Origin: Thermoplasmata archaeon
Lineage (GTDB): Archaea; Thermoplasmatota; Thermoplasmata; Lutacidiplasmatales; UBA184
Direction of reading: 5' to 3'
DNA: 64,000 bases
Assembly (NCBI GenBank): GCA_021828195.1
Contig: JAKASQ010000003.1
Span: 23,516 to 87,515, forward strand
Shown: piece by piece, positions 34,755 through 42,602 of the stretch
How positions within the stretch are numbered: position 1 is the first letter of the stretch
Layout of the letters: each line of letters opens with the position of its first letter
Translations under genes and position numbers: made by a program
Notes under the pieces: generated by a model
Seen by the model: only the letters and a program-made list of their open reading frames with translations
Database searches by the model: none
What the model was told of the DNA's origin: nothing

Positions 34755-35705
34755 ATGGCAGATAAGTCCGCAGTGATCTTCGGTGCCGAGGGGTTCATCG
34801 GTAGCTACCTCCTCTCCCACCTCGCGGGCCGAGGGATCTCGACCACGGCGGCGAGCCTCGGACCGATCCCGGCGGCTCGACGCGTGCCCGGGGCCCGCTA
34901 CGCGCGGAATTGTGACGTCACCGATGCGCGACGCGTCGACGCCGTGCTCCGTCGCGCTCGACCGGATTACATCTATCACCTGGCCGCGATCAGTCTGCCC
35001 ACGATCTCTTGGAAAGAACCCTGGAAGACGCTCGAGGTCAACATCCGCGGCACCCTGAACGTCCTCGAATCTGCACGCCGGCTCGGCACCGATCCCCGGG
35101 TCTTCGTCGCGTGCTCGAGCGCGGAGTACGGCCACGGTCATCGGCCCGCAACGCCGACGGCCGAGACCGCTCCCCTCCTGCCCTTGCACGCCTACGGCGT
35201 CAGCAAGGTCGCGCAGGACCTGCTCGCGTACCAGTACTTCGTCAACTACGGCGTGAAGACGATCCGGGGACGCATCTTCAACACGATCGGGCCCGGTAAG
35301 ACCGGGGAGGTCGCGAGCGACATCGCCCGGCAGTTGGTCGCCATCGAACGCGGGGCACGCCCGGCCGTCGTCCAAATCGGGAACATGCGGCCGATCCGCG
35401 ACTTCACCGATGTCCGGGACATGGTCCGGGCGATCGCCGCAATCACCGAACGCGGCCGACCGGGCGAGGTCTACAACCTGGCGAGCGGGCGCGAGTACTC
35501 CATACGGCAGATCCTCCAGCAGCTCATCGGCCTCTCCCGGAAGAAGGCGACCTGGAAGCTGGACCGCGCTCGGTTGCGTCCCACCGACGAAGCGTACATC
35601 GTGGGGGACGCTCGACGCTTGAAAGGGGCCACGAACTGGGCGCCCGAGTTCGATCTGGCTCGGACCCTGCACGATGTCATGGATGCCTTCCGTCGCGCGC
35701 CATGA
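34755..35705 (+). CDS. NAD-dependent sugar-nucleotide epimerase/dehydratase (GMD/RMD-like)
   Basis: An extended short-chain dehydrogenase of 316 residues acting on a nucleotide sugar. It has GAEGFIGSYLL at the N-terminus, the active-site Ser in CSSAEYGHG, and Tyr/Lys in YGVSKVAQD. The C-terminal part (DRARLRPTDEAYIVGDARRLK, NWAPEFDLARTLHDVMD) is closest in style to GDP-4-keto-6-deoxymannose reductases and GDP-mannose dehydratases. It supplies a sugar for the neighbouring glycosyltransferases. It overlaps the GT2 gene by four bases. Confidence 0.87.
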   Translation: MADKSAVIFGAEGFIGSYLLSHLAGRGISTTAASLGPIPAARRVPGARYARNCDVTDARRVDAVLRRARPDYIYHLAAISLPTISWKEPWKTLEVNIRGTLNVLESARRLGTDPRVFVACSSAEYGHGHRPATPTAETAPLLPLHAYGVSKVAQDLLAYQYFVNYGVKTIRGRIFNTIGPGKTGEVASDIARQLVAIERGARPAVVQIGNMRPIRDFTDVRDMVRAIAAITERGRPGEVYNLASGREYSIRQILQQLIGLSRKKATWKLDRARLRPTDEAYIVGDARRLKGATNWAPEFDLARTLHDVMDAFRRAP

Positions 35706-36475
35706 GCGCCCCGGCACCGGCGACCCGAGACGTGACCGTCGTCTGCCCCACCTACCAGGAAGGCGGCACGATCGGCCCGTTCCTGGAGCGGGTCCGGGCC
35801 GCGTCCGGCACGTTCCGCTCGGCACGCCTCACCGACCTCATCTTCGTGGACGACGGGAGCACCGACGGCACCGTTGAGCGCGTCCGCGAGGCGGGGCGGA
35901 CCTGGACGACGCCTCGAGTGCAACTCGTCCAGCGGGGGCAAAAGGCCGGAACCGTCTCGGCCCAGATCGCCGGATTCCAGCGCTCCCCGACCGAGCTCGT
36001 GGTGACGATGGACGCGGACGGACAGCATCCGGCGGAGACCATCGATCGACTGGTCGAGGCCTGGGAGCCGTCGGTGGACCTCGTCGTCGCTTCCCGGTAC
36101 GTCTCGGGAGGAACGGTCCAATGGGAGGAGCGACGTCGAGGGGTGATCAGTGGCGGAGCGCGCTCGCTCGCTCGACTCGTGCTGCCCGGGGCGCGCCGGT
36201 TGCGTGACCCGTTGTCCGGGTTCTTCCTCGCCCGTCGGAATTGGGTCGCCGAGCTCCCGCCCGCACGCCCCGGCTACAAGCTCCTGCTCTACGTCCTCGC
36301 AACCCATCCGCGACCGGAGATCCGCGAGGTCCCGTACGAGATGGGCGTGCGACTCGCCGGCGAGTCCAAACTGATCCAAGGGTTCGGTTTCATCCCGAGC
36401 TTTCTGCGGGAGTTAGCTCGGTATCGGCGGGCCGGTGCGACGGCCCGCCGCCGACCCGGTCCCACCCCGAAGTGA
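35702..36475 (+). CDS. Family 2 glycosyltransferase, dolichyl-phosphate sugar synthase type
   Basis: A 257-residue soluble GT-A enzyme. Key parts are VVCPTYQEGGTIGPFLE, the donor-binding FVDDGSTDGTVE, TMDADGQHP carrying the DxD metal site, and LRDPLSGFFLARR at the acceptor side. It lacks C-terminal membrane helices, so it would work with GtrA to load a sugar on a polyprenyl phosphate. The last 86 bases run antisense to the next gene. Confidence 0.9.
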   Translation: MSAPAPATRDVTVVCPTYQEGGTIGPFLERVRAASGTFRSARLTDLIFVDDGSTDGTVERVREAGRTWTTPRVQLVQRGQKAGTVSAQIAGFQRSPTELVVTMDADGQHPAETIDRLVEAWEPSVDLVVASRYVSGGTVQWEERRRGVISGGARSLARLVLPGARRLRDPLSGFFLARRNWVAELPPARPGYKLLLYVLATHPRPEIREVPYEMGVRLAGESKLIQGFGFIPSFLRELARYRRAGATARRRPGPTPK

Positions 36476-37604
36476 CCGAGGTCTGCGCGGACGGGCCGGG
36501 GGCCCCGGATCCGATCGACCCCGGGCGCGGGCGGGGAGGTGCCGGCTCGGCGAAACGGATTGCGTCCGGCTCCAACGGCCTCGGTACGGGAGTGCGGGCT
36601 CTCGGTTTCATCCGGTTTCGGACGCGGTAGTAGTACGACCGAAGTGGGACGAAGAACACTCCGAGGATCCATACGGGCCAGGCCCAATAGTTCAGATGGA
36701 GGAGCACCCCGCCGGTGCTCGCACCTCCGCAGCCGGAGGGAGAGAGGACGACGGCATCGCAGATGAAGGCGGACGGGTCCCATATCAGGAACGGAAGGAC
36801 CCAGGCGACGCTCACGACGAGGGCGATGGTCATATGGGTCCAATCGCGCTTGATCGCCCAGTAGACGGCGATGAAGGCGTTCGCGAATTGCTTACAACCG
36901 AGGGCGAGGATCTCGGCCCACTTCTGACGCCGCCCGTTGACTCCGACGAACGCGAGGGTGAGCAGCAGGAGGACGACGAAGTCGTTGAAGCCGCTGGCTG
37001 CGAGCAGGGCCATGTACGGCTGGCCAATCGCTACCACGGCGAACGCGCTCTTCCGGACGAGGTAGAGCGTCGCGGCCCAAGCGAGGACCACGTAGATCTT
37101 GTAGACCGTGCCGGCGTAAATGGTACCGGCGCCGATGAACGGCTGTAGGAAGATCAGGAGCGGCAGGTAGACGTACTTCGTCGGTCCGAGATAGAAGATG
37201 GTGCCGTACTGGTTGTACGTCACGTAGATCGGGGTCGTGTACGGGTTCTGGCCCTGGAGGAGCGGCTGAATGAATGCCGGCATCGCGTACGGTTCGTCCG
37301 TCATGCCGTTGCCCCAGCCCGTCACGATCGAGACGAGCGCGACCGTGACGCTCGCGAACGCCAGGATCAGGGCGAACGACGACAGCCGGATCAGGTGCAT
37401 TCGGTAGACGAAGAGGGGGTAGACGAGCGCCCAGAGTCCCAGGATGGTGGGCGTCGAATCCGAGACCTGCTGGCCGGGGTTGTAGACGCCCCCGAGTCCG
37501 AGCACGACCGCCGGGATCGCGAGTCCGAGGGTCCATAGCCCCGCGTACTGGAGGCGGCGTCGGCGCGTCGCCTCGGGCGAGTGGATCGCGTCCGGCTCCG
37601 TCAT
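36390..37604 (-). CDS. Multi-pass GT-C-like membrane protein, copy 1
   Basis: About 404 residues with nine to ten membrane segments and a soluble, proline/arginine-rich C-terminal tail of about 75 residues. An external loop after the second or third helix has GWGNGMTDEPYAM followed by LLQGQNPYTTPI; acidic residues there and a G-x-NPY motif are features of GT-C polyprenyl-sugar transferases. It pairs with its paralogue at 37687-38718. ATG at 37604 is chosen; the ORF track's version extends into serine-rich shadow sequence. The C-terminal tail overlaps the GT2 gene. Confidence 0.75.
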   Translation of the reverse strand: MTEPDAIHSPEATRRRRLQYAGLWTLGLAIPAVVLGLGGVYNPGQQVSDSTPTILGLWALVYPLFVYRMHLIRLSSFALILAFASVTVALVSIVTGWGNGMTDEPYAMPAFIQPLLQGQNPYTTPIYVTYNQYGTIFYLGPTKYVYLPLLIFLQPFIGAGTIYAGTVYKIYVVLAWAATLYLVRKSAFAVVAIGQPYMALLAASGFNDFVVLLLLTLAFVGVNGRRQKWAEILALGCKQFANAFIAVYWAIKRDWTHMTIALVVSVAWVLPFLIWDPSAFICDAVVLSPSGCGGASTGGVLLHLNYWAWPVWILGVFFVPLRSYYYRVRNRMKPRARTPVPRPLEPDAIRFAEPAPPRPRPGSIGSGAPGPSAQTSVTSGWDRVGGGPSHRPADTELTPAESSG

Positions 37605-37686
37605 CACGCTCCGCCGCCCCCTTCCTGCCTCACGGGGCACATGGTTCTTGCGCGGCGGGTTGGCACGGTGGATCCGACCTGTCGCC

Positions 37687-38718
37687 TCACGGGGCCTCGA
37701 CCGGCGCGAGAGCGGCCTCCGAAGGGTCGGGCGAACCCCGCATGCGCGCGATCGCACGCCTCCCCGTTTGGCGGATGTAACCGCGGAAGAGCACGTAGAC
37801 CCAGAGTATCCACAGATAGTAGTTCCAGTGCGAGTAGAGGTCGGAGAGTTGACGGGCGGAGTTCGGCTGGCCCGTGCACGACGACCCGATGCTGAACGCG
37901 AGCGCCTGGCACCAGATACCGAGCGGGTGCCACAGGAGGAACGGAATCGCGAAGGCGAGCGTGATGACGACGACGAGGACGCATTGGATGATGTCCCGCT
38001 TGAGGATGTAGTAGACGACCCAGAACACATTCGCGAACTGTTTCATCCCGTAGGTGGCGTACTCGACGAGCTTCGCCTGGGGACCGGTCCACCCACGTAA
38101 CGACAGGGTCATCAGGAAAATCACGGGAAGATCCGTGAACCCATTGGCCGCGGTCAACGCGACGACGGGAGAGGCGAGCGAGAGCGCGGCGAACTCGTCG
38201 TCGCGGACGAGGTAGACGAGTCCGGCCCAGAAGCCGAGGCACATCAACTCGTATCCGATGACCCCCGCCCCGGGGATCTGGATGAAGATGAGGAGCGGGA
38301 GGTAGGAGTAGTAGCTCGAGGAGTTGACGGGCGACGACCAGACGTTGAGGACATGGACCGTGTAGTTCAGGACCAAGTGGGTCCAGTACGGGTCCTGCCC
38401 GGTGAGGATCTCGGAGAGATACCCGATCATCCCATAGGGCTCGTCGGTCCCGTTGTTGCCGAGGCCGGTGAAGACGCTGACGATCCCGACGACGAGCCCG
38501 ATGAGGAAGAGGTTCCGCAGCTCCTTGTGCCAATCCTCTCCCGAGCGACGGACCGCGAAGAAGAGGCTGACCGAGCTCAGGACCGAGAGGCCCCAGATGA
38601 CCGAGAACGCCCAGGTGAGGATCCCGTAGGATGCGTACACCGCAAGCGAGGCGACCGTTGCGAGCCCGATCGTCACCGTCACGGTGATTTCGGGCAGGTA
38701 GCGCTCCCACTCGCGCAT
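37687..38718 (-). CDS. Multi-pass GT-C-like membrane protein, copy 2
   Basis: About 343 residues, paralogous to the downstream gene. Shared elements in the same order: TGLGNNGTDEPYGMIGYL, GQDPYWTH, SYLPLLIFIQ, ANGFTDLPVIFLMTLS, and KQFANVFWVVYYILKRD. The conserved TDEPY and G-x-DPY/NPY blocks in the first external loop suggest a catalytic site. ATG at 38718 sits about 28 nt after a TATA box (GCTATAACTG), so the transcript is leaderless; the longer ORF start would lie above it. Function not established. Confidence 0.76.
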   Translation of the reverse strand: MREWERYLPEITVTVTIGLATVASLAVYASYGILTWAFSVIWGLSVLSSVSLFFAVRRSGEDWHKELRNLFLIGLVVGIVSVFTGLGNNGTDEPYGMIGYLSEILTGQDPYWTHLVLNYTVHVLNVWSSPVNSSSYYSYLPLLIFIQIPGAGVIGYELMCLGFWAGLVYLVRDDEFAALSLASPVVALTAANGFTDLPVIFLMTLSLRGWTGPQAKLVEYATYGMKQFANVFWVVYYILKRDIIQCVLVVVITLAFAIPFLLWHPLGIWCQALAFSIGSSCTGQPNSARQLSDLYSHWNYYLWILWVYVLFRGYIRQTGRRAIARMRGSPDPSEAALAPVEAP

Positions 38719-38740
38719 CGCGTCCCGACGGAACGGGGAG

Positions 38741-38750
38741 CAGTTATAGC
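38741..38750 (-). promoter_or_regulatory. TATA box of the GT-C-like gene pair
   Basis: GCTATAACTG on the minus strand is centred about 28 nt upstream of the ATG at 38718 and decides that start. Confidence 0.65.
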
Positions 38751-38865
38751 GTGCGCAACGCACTCATGAAGGCGATGCGAACCGCCCGGCACGCAGGAGC
38801 CGGGCTCGGGAACGGGTTTCAACACCCCGGCCGGCGCTCGCGCGCACCGAGGGGTCCGACGGAGC

Positions 38866-38874
38866 CTTTAATAG
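38866..38874 (+). promoter_or_regulatory. TATA-like box of the ferredoxin-GGR operon
   Basis: CTTTAATAG is centred about 35 nt before the ferredoxin GTG at 38905, giving a leader of only a few bases. Confidence 0.55.
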
Positions 38875-38904
38875 AGGGGGTCGATTCGATTTTCCGAGAG
38901 CGAC

Positions 38905-39096
38905 GTGCCGAGCAAGAAGACGCTCCATATCGAGTCGAGTGGGCAGCTATGCATCTACTGCGGCGCCTGCGTCGGGGTCTGCCCGTTGAACTGCATTTAC
39001 CTCGATGAGACCCGCATCACGTTCGATGAGAAAATTTGCACTCGCTGCGAGATTTGCGTGAAGGCGTGCCCCGTCGGAGCGATCGAGATCGACTGA
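38905..39096 (+). CDS. 2[4Fe-4S] ferredoxin linked to geranylgeranyl reductase
   Basis: A 63-residue electron carrier with two full cluster motifs: C16, C19, C22, C26 in CIYCGACVGVC and C45, C48, C51, C55 in CTRCEICVKAC. It lies 25 bases upstream of the geranylgeranyl reductase gene on the same strand. In Methanosarcina acetivorans a ferredoxin encoded beside GGR is the electron donor for full lipid saturation, and the same role is likely here. Confidence 0.92.
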   Translation: MPSKKTLHIESSGQLCIYCGACVGVCPLNCIYLDETRITFDEKICTRCEICVKACPVGAIEID

Positions 39097-39121
39097 GGCG
39101 TGGATTCTCGGGAGCAGGATC

Positions 39122-40312
39122 GTGGTGCAGGATCTGAAGACCGATGTTCTCGTGATCGGTGCCGGGCCCGCCGGCTCGATGACGGCCAAGTGGGCGGCCA
39201 AGCAGGGCGCCCATGTGCTCGTGATCGAGAAGCGCCAGGAAATCGGCAGTCCCGTGCGCTGCGGCGAGGGGATGAGCAAGGACTGGCTTCCCGAGGTCGG
39301 CATCAAGCCCGGGAAGTGGATCAATCTCGAGGTCGAAGGCGCTCGGATCTTCGCTCCCAACGAGACGGTGTTCGAGATCAACGAGAAGAGCGCCGGTAAC
39401 GAGGTTGGCTACGTCGTCGAACGGGACGGGTTCGACAAAGCGCTCGCCATCGACGCCGCGAACGCCGGAGCGGAATTCCTCCTCAAGACGGCCGCCGTCG
39501 GGGTCCTGAAGGACGGCGGACGGGTCGTGGGTGCGCGGGTCAAGCAGTTCGGGGAGCCGTTCGAGATCCGGGCGAAGGTGACGATCGCCGCCGATGGTTT
39601 CGAGAGTCAAGTGGGTCGCTGGGCCGGCCTATCCACCAACATTTCCACCCGGGACATGGACTCCTGCCTCCAGTACCGGATGACCAACGTCGACTGCGAC
39701 ACCCGCTACTGCGACTTCTACCTCGGGAAGATCGCCCCGGGCGGCTACGTCTGGATCTTCCCCAAGGACCAGGGACTCGCGAACGTCGGGATCGGCGTGC
39801 AGCTCAGCAAGATCACGGGGATGGCCGAGGCCCGCAAGTACCTCGACGACTGGATCGCGAAGCACCCGGCCTACGCGAAGGGAAAGAAGATCGACATGGT
39901 CGGCGGAGGCGTCTCGATCTCCCCGCCCGTGAAGCAGAGCGCCGCCGATGGGATCATGATCGTCGGGGACGCCGCTCGGATGATCGACCCGCTCACCGGC
40001 GGAGGCATCGCGAACGGATGCATCGCGGGCAAGATCTGCGGGACCGTCGCCGCCAACTCGGTCCACGCCGGCGATTTCTCCAAGGCCTTCCTCGATCGGT
40101 ACGACCGGGGCTGGCGCGCCCGCCTTGAGGAGAAGCTCTACCGCAACTGGCTCGCCAAGGAGAAGCTTTGCACGCTCTCCGACGAGATCTTCAACAAGCT
40201 CGTCGACGCGCTGTCCACCGTCCACTTGCAGAAGCTCAGCGTTCACAACATCCTCAAGGCCGTGCGCGACAAGCATCCCGAGATCACCCAGGAGTTCGCA
40301 GAGTTCCTGTAA
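39122..40312 (+). CDS. Digeranylgeranylglycerophospholipid reductase (GGR)
   Basis: A 396-residue FAD enzyme that saturates the isoprenoid chains of archaeal ether lipids. FAD binding is GAGPAGSMTA at residues about 13-22, CGEG is the family motif near residue 50, GGYVWIFPKD corresponds to the YxWxFP substrate-cavity motif, and GDAARMIDPLTGGGI is the second FAD contact. Length and motifs agree with Thermoplasma and Sulfolobus GGR. GTG start; ferredoxin partner upstream. The related FixC/ETF-QO family is the main alternative. Confidence 0.92.
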   Translation: MVQDLKTDVLVIGAGPAGSMTAKWAAKQGAHVLVIEKRQEIGSPVRCGEGMSKDWLPEVGIKPGKWINLEVEGARIFAPNETVFEINEKSAGNEVGYVVERDGFDKALAIDAANAGAEFLLKTAAVGVLKDGGRVVGARVKQFGEPFEIRAKVTIAADGFESQVGRWAGLSTNISTRDMDSCLQYRMTNVDCDTRYCDFYLGKIAPGGYVWIFPKDQGLANVGIGVQLSKITGMAEARKYLDDWIAKHPAYAKGKKIDMVGGGVSISPPVKQSAADGIMIVGDAARMIDPLTGGGIANGCIAGKICGTVAANSVHAGDFSKAFLDRYDRGWRARLEEKLYRNWLAKEKLCTLSDEIFNKLVDALSTVHLQKLSVHNILKAVRDKHPEITQEFAEFL

Positions 40313-40334
40313 GGAACGCGCGACGATCGCTTCC

Positions 40335-40973
40335 ATGCCCGGCGCCCCCAACCGTCCTCCCGGGAACACCCCCCCTCCGCCCCCGGTCCCCGCCGTAGCG
40401 GTACCGCCGGAGAAGAAGGTCCTGCGCCGACTCGCTCCTTCGCGCGTGACCCTATCGCTGGACATCTGGCGCGGGGCACCGAGCTCCGACCTCGTCGCCC
40501 CGCTCGAGCGCGCAGAAGCCGCCTACACCGCGGGCGATTGGCGGGAGGCCACGAGCCAATTGGACGCCCTGGCCGTGCGCCTGCACGAACCCCGGTGGCC
40601 CACGATCCCGGAGCCGTTCCGCTCGCTGCGCGTCGCGATCCCGTTCCCGCAACCTCCCCAATGGAACCCCGAGCTCCAGATGGCGCCCGCCGACCGGGAG
40701 GCCGTGCACGACCGAAAGACGGCAGAGCTCCAGCTCTCTCTCGCGCGCTCGTCCATCGAGTTCGCCGGGGCGAAGAACCTGGAGACGGCGGATCTCGCCG
40801 CCCCGATCGAGCGCGCCGCGGCCGTGCTCGCCGGTCCGGGCGTCGACCCGGCCTTCTACGAATTGATCGATCCGATCTGGGAGGCGATTCGCGCGCGCGT
40901 TCCGATGCCGAAACCCCCGGGCGCACGGGGCCCACCCCCTGCTGCCGCACCGTCGCCCCCGGAAGAGGCGTAG
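40335..40973 (+). CDS. Hypothetical protein with proline-rich ends
   Basis: About 212 residues. The first 30 and the last 25 residues are proline/alanine-rich and probably disordered; the middle is helical with a repeated pattern of LVAPLERAEAAYTAGDWREATSQLDAL and LAAPIERAAAVLAG, which looks like tandem TPR-like helices. No catalytic motif. It follows GGR after 22 bases and codon usage is normal, so it is likely expressed. Family not recognised. Confidence 0.65.
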   Translation: MPGAPNRPPGNTPPPPPVPAVAVPPEKKVLRRLAPSRVTLSLDIWRGAPSSDLVAPLERAEAAYTAGDWREATSQLDALAVRLHEPRWPTIPEPFRSLRVAIPFPQPPQWNPELQMAPADREAVHDRKTAELQLSLARSSIEFAGAKNLETADLAAPIERAAAVLAGPGVDPAFYELIDPIWEAIRARVPMPKPPGARGPPPAAAPSPPEEA

Positions 40974-40988
40974 ACCCCGCCCCGGAAC

Positions 40989-41354
40989 ATGGTCGCGGAC
41001 GAGGACCGGCCGCCTCTAGATACCGGGCGTCGACCGGTCCGGCGAGGCGCGGGAGAAGTCTCGCAGTGGCCGCGAGGCCTCGTCGAGTACGTCACCCGCG
41101 GGCCGGTGGACGAGGGAGTGCCATCCGAGGATGAGGATCGCACCGCGCAGCGCCTGCATCTCGCTTCTCGCCTCATCGTCATCCTTCGCGCGCGGGGGGT
41201 CGATGTCGCCGCGTTCGTCGAACGCCTTCGCCGCGCCGATCGCGTCTATCGAGACGGAGATCGGTCGCAGGCTTCGCGCCTCGTCGACGATCTGATCGGC
41301 GACCTGGGCGAACAGGCCGTCACGGAGTTCCCGGCTTCCGAAGCGGACCGCTAG
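40989..41354 (+). CDS. Small hypothetical helical protein
   Basis: A 121-residue charged soluble protein. The N-terminal 45 residues are disordered-looking, the rest helical (RLHLASRLIVILRARGVDVAAFVERLRRADRVYRDGD). It may share the helical repeat style of the preceding gene, since DRVYRDGDRSQASRLVDDL resembles its AAYTAGDWREATSQLDAL unit. It starts 15 bases after that gene and lies before the DUF1028 gene. Function unknown. Confidence 0.6.
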   Translation: MVADEDRPPLDTGRRPVRRGAGEVSQWPRGLVEYVTRGPVDEGVPSEDEDRTAQRLHLASRLIVILRARGVDVAAFVERLRRADRVYRDGDRSQASRLVDDLIGDLGEQAVTEFPASEADR

Positions 41355-41385
41355 GTTTTGAACCGGCCGGCTCTCGGAGTCGACG

Positions 41386-42381
41386 ATGGCACCCGCGCGG
41401 TTCGGCACCTTCTCGATTGTCGCCTACGATCGGGATCGGCAGCTCTGGGGAGTGGCGGTCCAGTCCCGATTCATCAGCGTCGGTTCGGTCGTTCCATGGG
41501 CGGAGGCCGAGGTCGGCGCCGTCGCGACGCAGGCCTACTCGAACGTGCGATACGGCCCCGAAGGACTGGCGCTCATGAAGTCGGGGCTCCGGGCCTCGGA
41601 GATCGTTCGTAAGCTGACTTCGGCCGACGAGGGAAGGGACCATCGCCAGCTTGGCGCGGTAGACTCGAAGGGCGAAGCCGCGGCCTACACCGGAGCGAAG
41701 TGCATGGACTGGGCCGGCCACGAGATCGGTGATGGGTTTGCCTGTCAGGGGAACATCCTCTTCGGCCCGGGCGTCGTCCGCGCCATGGCGCGCACCTTCG
41801 AATCGACCCCGGGAGACCTCCCGGAGCGCTTGCTCGCCACCCTGAGCTCCGCGCAACGGGAGGGAGGTGATCGACGCGGAATGCAGTCGGCGGCGATGCT
41901 CATCGTTCGCAAAGGCGGCGGGTACGACGCGGGATCCGATCGCTGGGTCGATATCCGGGTGGACGATCACCCGTCGCCGATCGAGGAGCTCAAGCGGATC
42001 TTCAAGCTCTACGATCTCACGATGCTCAGTCGGGAGGACCCGGCAACCCTCCAGATGATCGACGCGGACCTCGCGAAGGCTCTCCAACACGACCTCGGCG
42101 TGCTCGGATATTACAGCGGCCGATCCCATGGGGTCTGGGACGACGCGAGCCGAGCGGCGTTCGCGAAGTTCATCAACGAGAACAATTTCGAGAACAAACT
42201 GCGGGATGATGGGAAGGTCTGGCCCTCGATCATCGTCCACCTGCGCGAACTGTCACAGAGCGAGGTCCAGCGTCGCACGAAGACGGCCCCGATCGTCTCG
42301 GGTGCGCTCTCCCGAGGACCGGGAGCGAAGATGTCCGGAGGGAGCTCATCGACGCACGAGAAGCGCCACGCGTCGAGGTGA
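41386..42381 (+). CDS. DUF1028 protein with peptidoglycan-binding-like C-terminal domain
   Basis: A 331-residue protein. Residues 1-215 match DUF1028, an Ntn-hydrolase-like fold (TFSIVAYDRDRQLWGVAVQSRFISVG, GAVATQAYSN, FACQGNILFGPGVV, MQSAAMLIVR). The segment around residues 240-285 (LGVLGYYSGRSHGVWDDASRAAFAKF) looks like a PGB-like two-domain module commonly fused to DUF1028. Substrate unknown. The last bases overlap Pcc1 (GTGA). Confidence 0.85.
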   Translation: MAPARFGTFSIVAYDRDRQLWGVAVQSRFISVGSVVPWAEAEVGAVATQAYSNVRYGPEGLALMKSGLRASEIVRKLTSADEGRDHRQLGAVDSKGEAAAYTGAKCMDWAGHEIGDGFACQGNILFGPGVVRAMARTFESTPGDLPERLLATLSSAQREGGDRRGMQSAAMLIVRKGGGYDAGSDRWVDIRVDDHPSPIEELKRIFKLYDLTMLSREDPATLQMIDADLAKALQHDLGVLGYYSGRSHGVWDDASRAAFAKFINENNFENKLRDDGKVWPSIIVHLRELSQSEVQRRTKTAPIVSGALSRGPGAKMSGGSSSTHEKRHASR

Positions 42382-42602
42382 CCGTCGAGATCCGGCACAC
42401 CTGGCCGTCGGCCGACATCGCGGCGCGCATCGCCCGGGCCGTCGCCGTGGATAATCCGGAATACGTCGAGATTCGCGCGCAGGGCGCGGAGTTGATCGTG
42501 CGGGTGCGATCGAGCTCCGCCGCGAGCGCGCGAGCGAGCGTCGATGACCTCCTGGCCTGCCTGCACGCCGCCGAAGAGACCGTCGCGATGGCGAAGCGCT
42601 AG
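42378..42602 (+). CDS. pcc1: KEOPS complex subunit Pcc1
   Basis: A 74-residue protein with the Pcc1 dimerisation fold: VEIRHTWPSADIAARIARAVAVDNP, a middle strand (ELIVRVRSS), and helix SARASVDDLLACLHAAEE. KEOPS makes the t6A modification on tRNAs reading ANN codons; Pcc1 is its dimerisation subunit. GTG start overlaps the DUF1028 stop. Kae1, Bud32 and Cgi121 are not nearby. Its stop codon shares CTAG with the convergent ETF gene. Confidence 0.88.
   Translation: MTVEIRHTWPSADIAARIARAVAVDNPEYVEIRAQGAELIVRVRSSSAASARASVDDLLACLHAAEETVAMAKR

Noticed and set aside
38905-40312. Ferredoxin and GGR considered as FixX/FixC
   Set aside because: The 2[4Fe-4S] ferredoxin and the GGR-specific motifs (CGEG, GGYVWIFP) fit lipid saturation better.
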